Below are positions 9,168-17,881 of a DNA stretch of 44,085 nt, one piece after another. Source of the stretch: Desulfobulbaceae bacterium (lineage in GTDB: Bacteria; Desulfobacterota; Desulfobulbia; Desulfobulbales; Desulfocapsaceae). Position numbers and translations under genes: made by a program. The stretch lies in NCBI GenBank assembly GCA_024227155.1, contig JAAELB010000855.1:1-44085 (forward strand), written 5' to 3'. Position 1 is the stretch's first letter. Each line of letters starts with the position of its first letter. Under the pieces are notes generated by a model, which saw only the letters and a list, made by a program, of their open reading frames with translations, searched no databases and had not been told where the DNA came from.

Positions 9168-10442
9168 CTATTTAGCTTCTGCTACTGCTGGTTCTTTAGC
9201 TGTGACATACGCCTCAAACTCGTGCCTGAATTTGTCCAGATAGCTACGCACCGGCATGGTGCATGCAGCAGAGAGGACACAGACGGTTTTCATTTCTATA
9301 TTATCGCAAAGCTCGCGCAACAAATTTACGTCTTCCATTGTGCCTTTGCCGTCGAGTATTTTCTGATTGATCTTCTTCATCCAGCCAAGGCCCTCCCTAC
9401 AGGGAGTGCACTGACCGCAGGATTCGTGGTGGTAAAAGTGGATCAGATTTTGTACAAGCTCAACGATATCTACCGTTTCATCTAGAACAACAATTCCACC
9501 AGAACCGAACATTGTTTTATGTTCAGCCATTGATTCGTAGTCAAGTGTTACTGTTTTCGCCTCTTCCGGGAGCAGTACCGGCGTAGAGCTTCCACCAGGA
9601 ATAACACCCTTTAGTTTTCTGCCCTTCCATACTCCGCCAGCAACCTTGTCCAGTACTTCAAGTAGCGGCAGTCCAAGTGGGAGTTCGTACATACCCGGTT
9701 TTTCCACATGCCCGGAAATACCGAAGAGATGGGTGCCGGAGCTCTTTTCCGTACCGTAGGCCTTGTAAGCGTCCGCACCATTTTCCATAATAAAGGGTAA
9801 GGATGCGATACTTTGAACGTTGTTTATAATGGTTGGGCAGTCATAAAGGCCGGATACCGCAGGGAACGGCGGCTTAGATCTTGGTTGGCCTTTCTTACCC
9901 TCCACGGATTCAAGAAGCGCTGTCTCCTCACCACACACGTAAGCCCCAGCCCCGCGATGAACTGTTACGTCAATCCTGAAGTCATTGCCATTAACTTTAT
10001 CGCCCAAGTAGCCAGCTTCGTAGGCTTCATCAATGGCAGCCTGGAGAACTTTTACCTGGCTCGTGTACTCTCCGCGAATATAGATGTAGGTATCGTGGGA
10101 GCCGATGGCATAACTACATATGATGATGCCTTCTATCATCATATGGGGATCTTGAACGAGGATATAGCGATCTTTAAATGTCGCAGGCTCAGACTCATCC
10201 GAGTTGACGGCCAGATACACAGGTTTTCCGGTATCTTTGGGCAGGAAACCCCATTTAACACCTGCTGGAAAACCAGCTCCTCCCCTACCTCGGAGGCCAC
10301 TGTTTTTAACCTCTTCAATGACCTCTTGGGGTTGCATTGCAAATACTTTATCGAGGGTCGCGTATGCACCATGTTTCTTCGCTGTCTCCAGCTTATTGGC
10401 GCCTTCGATATCGAATTTGGCACTTAGAATTTTAACTTCCAT
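9168..10442 (-). CDS. nuoF: NADH-quinone oxidoreductase subunit F (NADH-binding)
   Basis: NADH dehydrogenase subunit of complex I that binds FMN, NADH and the N3 [4Fe-4S] cluster. The nucleotide-binding glycine motif GRGGAGFP is at residues 52-59, the flavin/NADH loop NSDESEPATFKDR follows, and the cluster ligands ESCGQCTPCREG are near residue 340 with the fourth cysteine in CVLSAAC. Length 424 is normal, without the N-terminal [2Fe-2S] extension of bifurcating hydrogenase-type homologues. A GGGAGG ribosome site precedes the ATG. With NuoE and NuoG it shows this complex I is the NADH-oxidising form. Confidence 0.95.
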   Translation of the reverse strand: MEVKILSAKFDIEGANKLETAKKHGAYATLDKVFAMQPQEVIEEVKNSGLRGRGGAGFPAGVKWGFLPKDTGKPVYLAVNSDESEPATFKDRYILVQDPHMMIEGIIICSYAIGSHDTYIYIRGEYTSQVKVLQAAIDEAYEAGYLGDKVNGNDFRIDVTVHRGAGAYVCGEETALLESVEGKKGQPRSKPPFPAVSGLYDCPTIINNVQSIASLPFIMENGADAYKAYGTEKSSGTHLFGISGHVEKPGMYELPLGLPLLEVLDKVAGGVWKGRKLKGVIPGGSSTPVLLPEEAKTVTLDYESMAEHKTMFGSGGIVVLDETVDIVELVQNLIHFYHHESCGQCTPCREGLGWMKKINQKILDGKGTMEDVNLLRELCDNIEMKTVCVLSAACTMPVRSYLDKFRHEFEAYVTAKEPAVAEAK

Positions 10443-10456
10443 ATTCGTACGCCTCC

Positions 10457-10963
10457 CTATTTCAATGTCGCCAGCAGAGTTTTAAGTTTTTCCACGTCCA
10501 TGTCTTCGTGGAATTCGCCATTGAGCTGGACAACCGGAGCAGTACCGCAGTGGCCAAGGCACTCAACTTCTTCAAGACTGTATCTGCCATCCTCGGTGAT
10601 TTTCCCGGGGGTGACACCAATCTCATCACGCAGGTAATCTACAATATCCTGCTTGCCGCGAAGCCAGCAGGAAAGGGTTCGACAGACACAGATATGGTAC
10701 TCGCCCATTGGATGCAGATGGTACATGGTATAGAAGGTCGCGGCCTCGTATACCTTGGTGGCAAAGGTGCCAATCCTGTCTGCAATGTAGGCGATCGCCT
10801 CCTGGCTTATCCAGCCTTCCTGCTCTTGAGTCAACCAGAGAGAAGGAAGAATCATAGATTCTCTTGTAGGATACCGTTTAACAAGACGCTCAAATTCCGC
10901 ATCTCTTTCCTTATCAAATTGGAATGGTTCTCCTGTAGAAATCAGTTGTGAACGATCGCTCAT
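10457..10963 (-). CDS. nuoE: NADH-quinone oxidoreductase subunit E
   Basis: Thioredoxin-fold [2Fe-2S] subunit (cluster N1a) that packs on NuoF. The 168 residues show the four ligands C94, C99, C135 and C139 in CVCRTLSCWLRG and ECLGHCG. The start MSDRSQLIS overlaps the nuoCD stop codon in an ATGA junction and has GGAG upstream; an in-frame ATG 33 bases earlier would lie inside nuoCD and is less likely. Confidence 0.95.
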   Translation of the reverse strand: MSDRSQLISTGEPFQFDKERDAEFERLVKRYPTRESMILPSLWLTQEQEGWISQEAIAYIADRIGTFATKVYEAATFYTMYHLHPMGEYHICVCRTLSCWLRGKQDIVDYLRDEIGVTPGKITEDGRYSLEEVECLGHCGTAPVVQLNGEFHEDMDVEKLKTLLATLK

Positions 10964-12675
10964 CTGTCCAACTCCCCACCGATTATGTTGAGGCAACTGA
11001 GGTTACAGACTGCGTCGGCAATCATGTTCCCCTCAACCATTTTATGGAAGGCGCCCATGGTATAAAAACATGGCGGCCGTACTTTTAGTTTATATGGTGT
11101 ACCGGATCCATCGGATACGAAATGGAATCCTAATTCCCCGTTGGCAGCCTCAAAGGCGTCATACCATTCTCCGGCAGGTGTCTTAACACCCTCAAAGACC
11201 AGTTTAAAGTGGTTGGCTAGTCCTTCAATGTTGCCGTATACTTTCTCCTTAGGCGGGAGAAAAACCTGACTGTCGTCCACGTTAACAGGACCTCCAGGTA
11301 TCTTTTTCATGATCTGACGGATAATCCTGATGGACTGTTCCATCTCATGAAAACGGATCATAAATCTATCGTATAAATCACCGTTACTACCTACAGGAAC
11401 CTCAAAATCAAAAGATTCGTAATTATAGTAGGGTGCGTCCTTACGCAGGTCGTAGGGGACTCCACTTGCTCGAAGTGTTGGCCCTGTTAGACCAAAACTC
11501 AGTGCATCTTCCGCTGAGAAGACACAAACCCCCTGGGTTCGGTCGTGGACGATTCTGTTGGTATCAACTAGCTTTAGTGCATCGCCAATTCCTTTCTCGA
11601 TTGCCAGGATGTGGAACTCCATATCTTCCTGCCAGCCGTCGTAGAAGTCGCGATACATTCCACCTATACGGGTGAAAGAGCTGGTGAGGCGAGCCCCGGT
11701 CAGTCGACTGATGAAATCATAGGCAGCCTCTTTCTCATTGTAGAGATACCAGTAATTGGTAAGACCACCCATATCAACGAGAGCTGCAGCTTGACATACA
11801 AGATGATCAAGGACCCTGTAAAACTCGGTGAGCAGAACCCGCATAAACTGTGCGCGTTCAGTGATTTCCACTCCGATCCAGGATTCAATAGCCTTTACAT
11901 AGGCGATGTTATTAATCATCGACGAACAGTAGTTCAGCCTATCGGTCATGGGAATGATCTGATTGTAGGTCATCCTCTCCGAATTTTTCTCAAATCCCCT
12001 GTGGAGATATCCAATCTCAGGTACATTGGCTAAAATCGTTTCTCCATCAAGGGCCGCCAGGATCCGAATTGCGCCGTGTGTCGCAGGATGGGAAGGGCCA
12101 AGATTGAGAAACATTACCTCAGTGTTAATATCCTCCATGGTTTCATCGTCGACACCATTCTTGGCAAGACTTGCCCTGATTTCCTTCTCCATGCTGTCTG
12201 ACTCATAACAGATCTGACGCTGGTCTATCGGGTAATCTTTTCTTAAGGGGTGTCCCTTAAACTGCCAATGGTTGAGTATCCGTCGAAGATCCGGGTGACC
12301 AATGAAGTTTATTCCATACTGGTCGTAAGCTTCTCTTTCTCCCCAGAGGGCCGCTGCCCATAAATGACTGGCGGTTGGTACTCCTTCTTCTGGATCTGCA
12401 ACCGGCGTACGAACCTGGACGAGCAGATTATCCTGCCAGTTACGCAGGGTGTAGACTACTCTATACCTTGTTTCCTGGGGATCCGGGTAATCGAGGTAAT
12501 CTATTGCTGTAACATCCGCAAGAAGACCACAATTTAATTCCGGTTCATTTTTTAGCCGGGAAAGCGTGTTCTCCAGGTTTTCGGGCTGAACGTCAATAAC
12601 CACTGAATCCAGAGCAACTGTACAGCTTGCATCAGGAAACGCGGCTTGGATTTTTTCTAAAGCCGTCGCATTCAT
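10960..12675 (-). CDS. nuoCD: NADH-quinone oxidoreductase subunit CD (fused)
   Basis: Natural fusion of the NuoC (about residues 1-150) and NuoD (about 180-571) subunits, which form the base of the peripheral arm next to the quinone site. NuoC is recognised from the YRVVYTLRNW and WGEREAYDQYGINFIGHPDLRRIL segments. NuoD is recognised from NLGPSHPATHGAIRI, EIGYLHRGFEK and the C-terminal DPVFGEVDR-like end, here IIGGELDR. I chose the start MNATALEKIQ, one base after the nuoB stop and with AGGGA upstream. The open frame continues 44 codons into nuoB but that part has no family likeness. Fused nuoCD is common in gamma- and some deltaproteobacterial lineages. Confidence 0.95.
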   Translation of the reverse strand: MNATALEKIQAAFPDASCTVALDSVVIDVQPENLENTLSRLKNEPELNCGLLADVTAIDYLDYPDPQETRYRVVYTLRNWQDNLLVQVRTPVADPEEGVPTASHLWAAALWGEREAYDQYGINFIGHPDLRRILNHWQFKGHPLRKDYPIDQRQICYESDSMEKEIRASLAKNGVDDETMEDINTEVMFLNLGPSHPATHGAIRILAALDGETILANVPEIGYLHRGFEKNSERMTYNQIIPMTDRLNYCSSMINNIAYVKAIESWIGVEITERAQFMRVLLTEFYRVLDHLVCQAAALVDMGGLTNYWYLYNEKEAAYDFISRLTGARLTSSFTRIGGMYRDFYDGWQEDMEFHILAIEKGIGDALKLVDTNRIVHDRTQGVCVFSAEDALSFGLTGPTLRASGVPYDLRKDAPYYNYESFDFEVPVGSNGDLYDRFMIRFHEMEQSIRIIRQIMKKIPGGPVNVDDSQVFLPPKEKVYGNIEGLANHFKLVFEGVKTPAGEWYDAFEAANGELGFHFVSDGSGTPYKLKVRPPCFYTMGAFHKMVEGNMIADAVCNLSCLNIIGGELDR

Positions 12676-12676
12676 A

Positions 12677-13189
12677 TCAGTCGAGAATCCCTTTGAAGTC
12701 TTTATGGCGGTCTTGCAGGACGCTTTCGCCTTTAATCTGTTCCTGGATTTTAATAAGAGCATCCAGAATAGCTTCCGGTCGCGGAGGACAACCTGAAATG
12801 TACACATCCACGGGAATAATTGTATCTATTCCCTGCACGGTACAGTAATTGTCATACACTCCACCTGAGCTGGCACATGCACCGATTGAAACGACCCACT
12901 TAGGCTCAGGCATCTGCTCATAGATACGCTTGAGTATTGGTGCCTGCTTATAAGTGATTGTTCCGGCGACAAGGAGAAGGTCAGCCTGACGTGGAGAAAA
13001 CCTTACAACCTCTGCTCCGAATCGGGAAATGTCGTGCTGGCTGGCTGCCGCGCTCATGAATTCGATTGCGCAACATGCCGTTCCATAAATAAATGGCCAC
13101 AATGAATACTGTCTACCCCAATTGACGATATGGTCAAGGTTTGTGGTGATTACAGTGTCGCCGAGATTTGCTTCTAATCCTAACGCCAA
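12677..13189 (-). CDS. nuoB: NADH-quinone oxidoreductase subunit B (TTG start)
   Basis: Holds the terminal [4Fe-4S] cluster N2 that reduces quinone. Cysteine ligands are C39-C40 (GTACCAIEF), C105 (SIGACASSGG) and C134 (YISGCPPRPEA). No ATG in frame gives a sensible start; the first one lies far inside nuoA. A TTG at 13187-13189 has AAAGGGG eight bases before it and gives a 170-residue protein beginning MALGLEANLGD, the normal length. This start overlaps the end of nuoA by 10 bases, so translation is probably coupled. Confidence 0.92.
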   Translation of the reverse strand: MALGLEANLGDTVITTNLDHIVNWGRQYSLWPFIYGTACCAIEFMSAAASQHDISRFGAEVVRFSPRQADLLLVAGTITYKQAPILKRIYEQMPEPKWVVSIGACASSGGVYDNYCTVQGIDTIIPVDVYISGCPPRPEAILDALIKIQEQIKGESVLQDRHKDFKGILD

Positions 13190-13539
13190 TTTAGCACCCC
13201 TTTCTTTAAAATATAGACAAGTCCTGTGAGAAGAAGCAGCATGAATACTACCATCTCGGTGAAACCGAACCAGCCAAGTTCGCGAACACTGACGGCCCAT
13301 GGATACATGAACACAGCTTCAATGTCGAAAATCAGGAAAAGAATCGCGAGGAGGTAAAATTTGACACTGAATTTCTGGTCAACCGTTCCGATGATGGGAC
13401 CTATACCACTCTCATAGGCCTCGTTTTTGATTTTCCCTTTGGATCTAGGACCTAAAACTGTGGTCGCAACCATCACACAGGGCACTAGAGCGGCGATGAG
13501 AAACAAGGCCGCAGCTGAATAAAACAGTTCCGATGACAT
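13180..13539 (-). CDS. nuoA: NADH-quinone oxidoreductase subunit A
   Basis: Three-helix membrane subunit of complex I, 119 residues. The conserved KNEAYESGIGP loop contains a tyrosine where most homologues have cysteine or proline next to YESG; the second signature KFYLLAILFLIFDIEAVFMYPWA is intact, with the acidic residues that line the quinone cavity. It is the first gene of the operon. A GAGAGGG ribosome site precedes the ATG and a promoter lies about 90 bases upstream. Confidence 0.95.
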   Translation of the reverse strand: MSSELFYSAAALFLIAALVPCVMVATTVLGPRSKGKIKNEAYESGIGPIIGTVDQKFSVKFYLLAILFLIFDIEAVFMYPWAVSVRELGWFGFTEMVVFMLLLLTGLVYILKKGVLNWR

Positions 13540-13625
13540 TTTTTACCCTCTCACTGCTTTTTTGCATACCATGCAGCCTAGAAATAGCCGCACTCCATCT
13601 AAACAACACAAATGAACACCCATTC

Positions 13626-13653
13626 ATTAACAGTGGTTCATGTCTTGTGTCAA
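13626..13653 (-). promoter_or_regulatory. Candidate promoter of the nuo operon
   Basis: On the minus strand a perfect -35 box TTGACA (13648-13653) is followed after 16 bases by GTTAAT (13626-13631), a 4-of-6 match to the -10 box. It would start transcription near 13619, about 80 bases before nuoA. An imperfect inverted repeat (TGAAC...GTTCA) spans the -10 box and could be an operator. Confidence 0.55.
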
Positions 13654-14134
13654 GGAAATATTTGTGGAAGCCAAATCAGCTAGTTAAGGAATTGGTATAG
13701 TTGTGACTTCTGCGACATGTTGATTTTACATGTGCGCGTTGTGCTTGCAATGGTGTTTTTGTTAAGCCAATCTATTTGAGATGTCTTATTGCTTGTTTGA
13801 AAATATGTGATGGATAGTCGTGAAAAGTCGATGATTGCAGATAGATGAAAGAGAGATGTCTGTTTTGACTTGAGAATCCAATGGTCGAAACACGCATAGT
13901 GCGCACAAAGTGGTTTTGGTGGTTTGTGCATGTTTGGGAATGCATTTTGTAATTGTGGTTATTTAAGGTGTATCTTTAATGGTGAAAGTTCAACGACATG
14001 GAATAGTTGTTGGGGGTATTCATTTTACTGAACGTAACTATGAGTGAATGTCATGGTTGTTTGAACTCGATTTGTAAGCGTTGGTCGAGGCGAAGGGATG
14101 AGCGAAAGGTGCAATAGTGGCGTAGGGATGAGAA
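13654..14134. other. Non-coding gap between nfnB terminator and nuo promoter
   Basis: About 480 bases with no convincing gene. Short open frames here have no ribosome site and no recognisable protein. I see a weak hairpin GCACAAA...TTTGTGC (13903-13929) and two copies of GGCGAAGGGATGAG / GGCGTAGGGATGAG exactly 30 bases apart (14089-14102 and 14119-14132), which could be a protein-binding pair. Confidence 0.4.
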
Positions 14135-14135
14135 T

Positions 14136-14175
14136 AAAAAACCGCCTCTATCTCAATGTTTTGAGTTAGAGGCGG
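14136..14175 (-). terminator. Rho-independent terminator after nfnB
   Basis: On the minus strand a GC-rich stem CCGCCTCTAACTCA / TGAGATAGAGGCGG closes a short loop and is followed by six Ts (plus-strand A-run 14136-14141). It begins about 35 bases after the nfnB stop codon. Confidence 0.9.
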
Positions 14176-14211
14176 GGAGGTGTTATTATCTATTCTGGTT
14201 GGTTTTTTCAG

Positions 14212-15624
14212 TTACCAACCAAGTTTTAAATAATCATCGATTGAATCAGCAGCAGCTCGCCCTGCACCCATTGCAAGGATGACGGTGGCGGCACCTGTAA
14301 CGATATCGCCCCCAGCCCATACTCCTGGTTTGGTGGTTTTACCGTTCTTTTCGTCAGCTTCGACGTTACCCCATCTGTTCAGTTTCATGTCTGGAGTTTC
14401 GCTGGTGAGAAGAGGATTGGCACCAGAACCGACGGCAACAATGCAGAGATCACAATCGAGTTCAAATTCAGAACCTTCAATGGCAACAGGACGCCTTCTG
14501 CCGGAATCATCGGGCTCACCAAGTTCCATCTTCAGGCATTCCATACCAGTAAGACGGCCATTTTCATCCCCGAGGTACTGAGTGGGGTTGGTTAGGAGAA
14601 AGAGTTCTATGCCTTCCTCTTCAGCGTGATGAATTTCAGCGCCACGGGCTGGCATCTCTTCTCTTGATCTTCGATAAACAACCTTGACGCTCTCAGCGCC
14701 AAGTCTCATGGCAGTACGTGCAGAGTCCATAGCCACGTTACCCGCGCCTAAAACCACCACGTTTTTACCAATTGGGATAGGAGTGTCAACCTTAGGGTAT
14801 TCGTAGGCCTTCATCAGATTGGCCCTGGTGAGGTATTCGTTGGCAGAGAGAATACCAACGAGATTTTCCCCGGGTATGTTCATGAACCGTGGTAAGCCTG
14901 CGCCTACACCAATGTAGACAGCGTCGAATCCCTGTTCGAAGAGTTCGTCAACCGAAACTGTCCGGCCGACTACTGCGTTGCATTCTACCTTAACCCCTTG
15001 TCTTTCGAGAAAATTAACTTCCTGGGCAACAATATCTTTGGGCAGACGGAATTCGGGGATACCATAAACTAGAACGCCACCGGGCTTATGGAAGGCTTCA
15101 AAGATTGTGACATCATGGCCTTTGACAATAAGATCGCCTGCTACGGTGAGTCCGGATGGTCCTGAGCCTACAACCGCGACTTTTTTGCCAGTACTGTCTC
15201 CCCTGGGTGGAAGCTCGCCGGTTCCATTTTCTCGCTCGTAATCGGCACAAAATCTTTCCAGGTTGCCAATTGCAACGGGTTCTCCCTTGCGGCCAACTAT
15301 GCATTTACCTTCGCACTGGATCTCCTGTGGGCAGACACGTCCACAAACAGCGGGCAGAGCGTTTTTGGCCCACAGGTTGCGCATGGCTCCGGTCATGTCT
15401 CCGTGGGCGATGAGGTCAATAAACCCAGGGATATCTACGCTGACCGGGCAGCCAGCTACACATCCAGGTTTTTTGCACTGCAGGCAACGTTCGGCCTCTT
15501 CCTGGGCCATTTTCATGGTATATCCCGTGGGTACTTCAAGAAAATTTCTAGCCCGTACTTTTGCTTCCTGTTCGGGCATTGCTACCCGGGGGTTTTTTTT
15601 GAGTTTCCCTGATGCTGCTGCCAT
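14212..15624 (-). CDS. nfnB: NfnB / SudA: NADPH-side subunit of bifurcating ferredoxin:NADP+ oxidoreductase
   Basis: Large flavoprotein subunit of NADH-dependent reduced ferredoxin:NADP+ oxidoreductase, related to the glutamate synthase small subunit. The N-terminal domain has the two [4Fe-4S] motifs CLQCKKPGCVAGCP and CGRVCPQEIQCEGKC. Two Rossmann motifs follow, GSGPSGLTVAGDL for FAD and GAGNVAMDSARTA for NADP(H). The start at 15624 has GGAGG seven bases upstream and gives 470 residues; an ATG 30 bases earlier lacks a ribosome site. The partner NfnA is encoded directly upstream and no glutamate synthase large subunit is near, which favours Nfn over GltD. Confidence 0.88.
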   Translation of the reverse strand: MAAASGKLKKNPRVAMPEQEAKVRARNFLEVPTGYTMKMAQEEAERCLQCKKPGCVAGCPVSVDIPGFIDLIAHGDMTGAMRNLWAKNALPAVCGRVCPQEIQCEGKCIVGRKGEPVAIGNLERFCADYERENGTGELPPRGDSTGKKVAVVGSGPSGLTVAGDLIVKGHDVTIFEAFHKPGGVLVYGIPEFRLPKDIVAQEVNFLERQGVKVECNAVVGRTVSVDELFEQGFDAVYIGVGAGLPRFMNIPGENLVGILSANEYLTRANLMKAYEYPKVDTPIPIGKNVVVLGAGNVAMDSARTAMRLGAESVKVVYRRSREEMPARGAEIHHAEEEGIELFLLTNPTQYLGDENGRLTGMECLKMELGEPDDSGRRRPVAIEGSEFELDCDLCIVAVGSGANPLLTSETPDMKLNRWGNVEADEKNGKTTKPGVWAGGDIVTGAATVILAMGAGRAAADSIDDYLKLGW

Positions 15625-15708
15625 AATTTCCTCCGTAGGCAATCGATTCAACAATAATATAGTATGATGAAGAGTTGAGTTCAGTAGACGATTCAGAAGG
15701 TTATGTCG

Positions 15709-16545
15709 TTAACTAGCATCACGTATGGTGCAGTAGTCCTCATGACATTTTTTTTCATCTTCCTGGTAAGCTCTCAGGCGATTCATTAACTCATCGTAAT
15801 CTACTTGATGGCCATCAAATTCAGGTCCATCTACGCAGGCGAATTTTGTTTCGCCGCCAATTGTTACGCGGCAGCCACCGCACATGCCAGTACCATCAAC
15901 CATAATTGGGTTGAGACTTACCATGGTTTCAACATTAAACTCTTTGGTGAGATTGGAAACGGCTTTCATCATAGGGACAGGGCCGATTGCTACAACGAGT
16001 TTGATGTCTTCCTTTTCCAGGACGTCTTTTAATACATCAGTGACGAAGCCATGGTGTCCGTAAGAGCCGTCGTCGGAGCATACAAGGAGCTCATGGGATG
16101 CGTTTTTCATCTGCTCTTCCATCATGAGCAGTCCCTTGTTGCGGGCACCGATAATACAGGTAACGTCGTTGCCGACGTCTTTGAGGCCCCTGGTGATCGG
16201 ATGAAGAACAGCAACTCCTGTGCCTCCGCCGACACAGGCTACTTTGCCAACTTTTTCAAGATGTGTGGCTTTTCCTAAGGGGCCAATGACATCCTGATAC
16301 CCTTCACCGACTTTCAAGTCTTTGAAGAGAGCGGTTGATTTTCCGACAACCATGTAGATAATGGTTATGGTGCCTTTGTCCGGGTTAGTTTCAGCCATCG
16401 TTAGAGGGATTCTTTCTCCCTCTTCGTTGGCTTTAAGGATGACGAATTGGCCAGGTTTGGCCTTTTTGGCAATGAGAGGAGCCTCAATTTCGTTGAGGAT
16501 AACAGTCCCTTCGGCCATTTCTTCGCGGTTGACAATCTTAAACAT
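15709..16545 (-). CDS. nfnA: NfnA / SudB: NADH-side subunit of bifurcating ferredoxin:NADP+ oxidoreductase
   Basis: FNR-fold subunit of 278 residues that binds FAD, NAD(H) and one [2Fe-2S] cluster. RIPLTMAE lies in the FAD-binding barrel, CVGGGTGVAVLHPI in the NAD domain, and the cluster region DGTGMCGGCRV...CVDGPEFDGH contains an aspartate plus cysteines as in the NfnA of Thermotoga, where an Asp replaces one Cys ligand. A GGAGGG ribosome site precedes the ATG. With NfnB it would couple NADH and reduced ferredoxin to NADPH in the cytoplasm, a common arrangement in sulfate reducers and acetogens. Confidence 0.88.
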   Translation of the reverse strand: MFKIVNREEMAEGTVILNEIEAPLIAKKAKPGQFVILKANEEGERIPLTMAETNPDKGTITIIYMVVGKSTALFKDLKVGEGYQDVIGPLGKATHLEKVGKVACVGGGTGVAVLHPITRGLKDVGNDVTCIIGARNKGLLMMEEQMKNASHELLVCSDDGSYGHHGFVTDVLKDVLEKEDIKLVVAIGPVPMMKAVSNLTKEFNVETMVSLNPIMVDGTGMCGGCRVTIGGETKFACVDGPEFDGHQVDYDELMNRLRAYQEDEKKCHEDYCTIRDAS

Positions 16546-17006
16546 TTTTTCCCTCCAGTTGTAAAAAACCTTTAGATTTTACAAATAAAAATATTTTGTA
16601 TTTTGCGAGATTTTAGGGCTAAGTAATCATAAAGTTGCGTTTTAATCAACATCTATTGTTTGCAGGTTTGAAATGGTCGTAGCGGCAGATGGCTGTAATT
16701 GTAGAACTTTAGTGGTTGGTGCAATATGCGTAATGTGCGTTGTGTGTTGTTTTGTTCTCTTTGGTTCTCTAAGATCAAGTGTCTCCGTTTTAATTGTGGT
16801 GATTGGGGTGTTTAATCGAAGAACACGCCCATAATGAACAAGTGGCTAGAGGGGTGAGCAGCCTTGGAAGCAATGGAATGGATGGTGTATCTCAGTGGGA
16901 TCAAATCGGTTAGAATATTGAGTAAAGAAGCACTATTTGCTGTATTTCCGAGGTTATGATGGGTATCGAGTGGTAATGTAAAATTAATGAATCAACTCTT
17001 TGGTAG
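16546..17006. other. Divergent intergenic region between nfnA and the Trm5-like gene
   Basis: About 460 A/T-rich bases that must hold the promoters of two divergent genes. Apart from the nfnA ribosome site (GGAGGG just before its ATG) I could not find a promoter close to consensus, an RNA gene or a clear repeat. Confidence 0.4.
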
Positions 17007-17846
17007 ATGAGACCAATGGCAACATATTTAAAGCATATTCTCACTGGGCAACTTCCTGCTGAAGAGTTGGCAATGCTTGTTGGTAGCTACGATGTGGTGG
17101 GAGATATCGCCATCGCAATTATTCCTGAAGCACTCCTCCATAGAGAACAGCTCATTGGTGATGCAATTTTACAGAGCAATATCAGGATTAAGGTTGTACT
17201 CAAAAGGAGTGGTATCTACGGAGGTGAATTCAGGACAATCCCATTACAGTTGATTGCGGGTGAAGCGAGAAAAGAGACAGAAGTAAAGGAGTTTGGCCTA
17301 AGCTACATGGTAAATCCGGAATCGACATATTTTTCTGTGCGTAGCGGTTCTGAAAGAAAAAGAGTGGCATCTCTTGTTACGGAAGATGAGACGGTCCTCG
17401 TGCTTTTTTCCGGAATTGCCCCCTACCCTCTAATGATTTCGAAGTATGGAAAAGCCAGGAAAATTATCGGTATTGAGAAGAACCCCGAGGCACATCAGTA
17501 TGGATTGAAGAATGTACTGCGCAATAAAAAAATGGATAACATCGAGCTTTGTCTAGGTGATGTCAGTGAGGTCGTTCCAAAGTTTACCTTCAGGTTTGAT
17601 CGCGTAATAATGCCACTGCCCCAAAGGGCTGAGGAGTTTTTACCCCTGGCGATCATGGCTTTGAAGAAGGAGGGTACTATCCACTACTATCAGATGCAAA
17701 AGGCTGATTGTTTTAGAGAGTCTGTAGAACAGGTTACTGAGGCTCTACATAGGGAAAACCGGAAGGTGCAATCACTGGATGTAATCCGTTGTGGCCATTG
17801 TGGTCCCAAAACCTATCGAATCTGTGTGGATGTAACGGTGTGTTGA
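17007..17846 (+). CDS. Trm5-like (Met-10+ family) SAM-dependent methyltransferase
   Basis: 279-residue class I methyltransferase resembling archaeal/eukaryal tRNA (guanine37-N1) methyltransferases of the Met-10+ family. The SAM-binding strand reads VLVLFSGIAPYPLMISK, followed by IIGIEKNPEAHQYGLKN, LCLGDVSEV and the DRVIMPLPQ motif, which matches the family D-R-x-x-M-x-L-P signature. The first 100 residues resemble the Trm5 middle domain (GDIAIAIIPE, RSGIYGGEFRTIPLQLIAG). Bacteria normally make m1G37 with the unrelated TrmD, so this copy may act on another tRNA position or be an acquired gene. The start is uncertain: ATG at 17007 or 17016, both with weak ribosome sites. Confidence 0.78.
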   Translation: MRPMATYLKHILTGQLPAEELAMLVGSYDVVGDIAIAIIPEALLHREQLIGDAILQSNIRIKVVLKRSGIYGGEFRTIPLQLIAGEARKETEVKEFGLSYMVNPESTYFSVRSGSERKRVASLVTEDETVLVLFSGIAPYPLMISKYGKARKIIGIEKNPEAHQYGLKNVLRNKKMDNIELCLGDVSEVVPKFTFRFDRVIMPLPQRAEEFLPLAIMALKKEGTIHYYQMQKADCFRESVEQVTEALHRENRKVQSLDVIRCGHCGPKTYRICVDVTVC

Positions 17847-17881
17847 ATTGTGTAGAGTGGGCTGATTGTTAAAGTCATATA

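Noticed and set aside
9813-10427. A 204-codon plus-strand open frame opposite nuoF
   Set aside because: Antisense to the conserved NADH-binding subunit; composition is that of a reverse-strand shadow.
13680-13931. An 83-codon minus-strand frame upstream of nuoA
   Set aside because: No ribosome site, low-complexity translation, and it lies in the upstream part of the nuo promoter region.
14212-15624. Glutamate synthase small subunit (GltD)
   Set aside because: The fold is shared, but the adjacent NfnA-like gene with the Asp-Cys3 [2Fe-2S] site and the absence of gltB favour NfnB.
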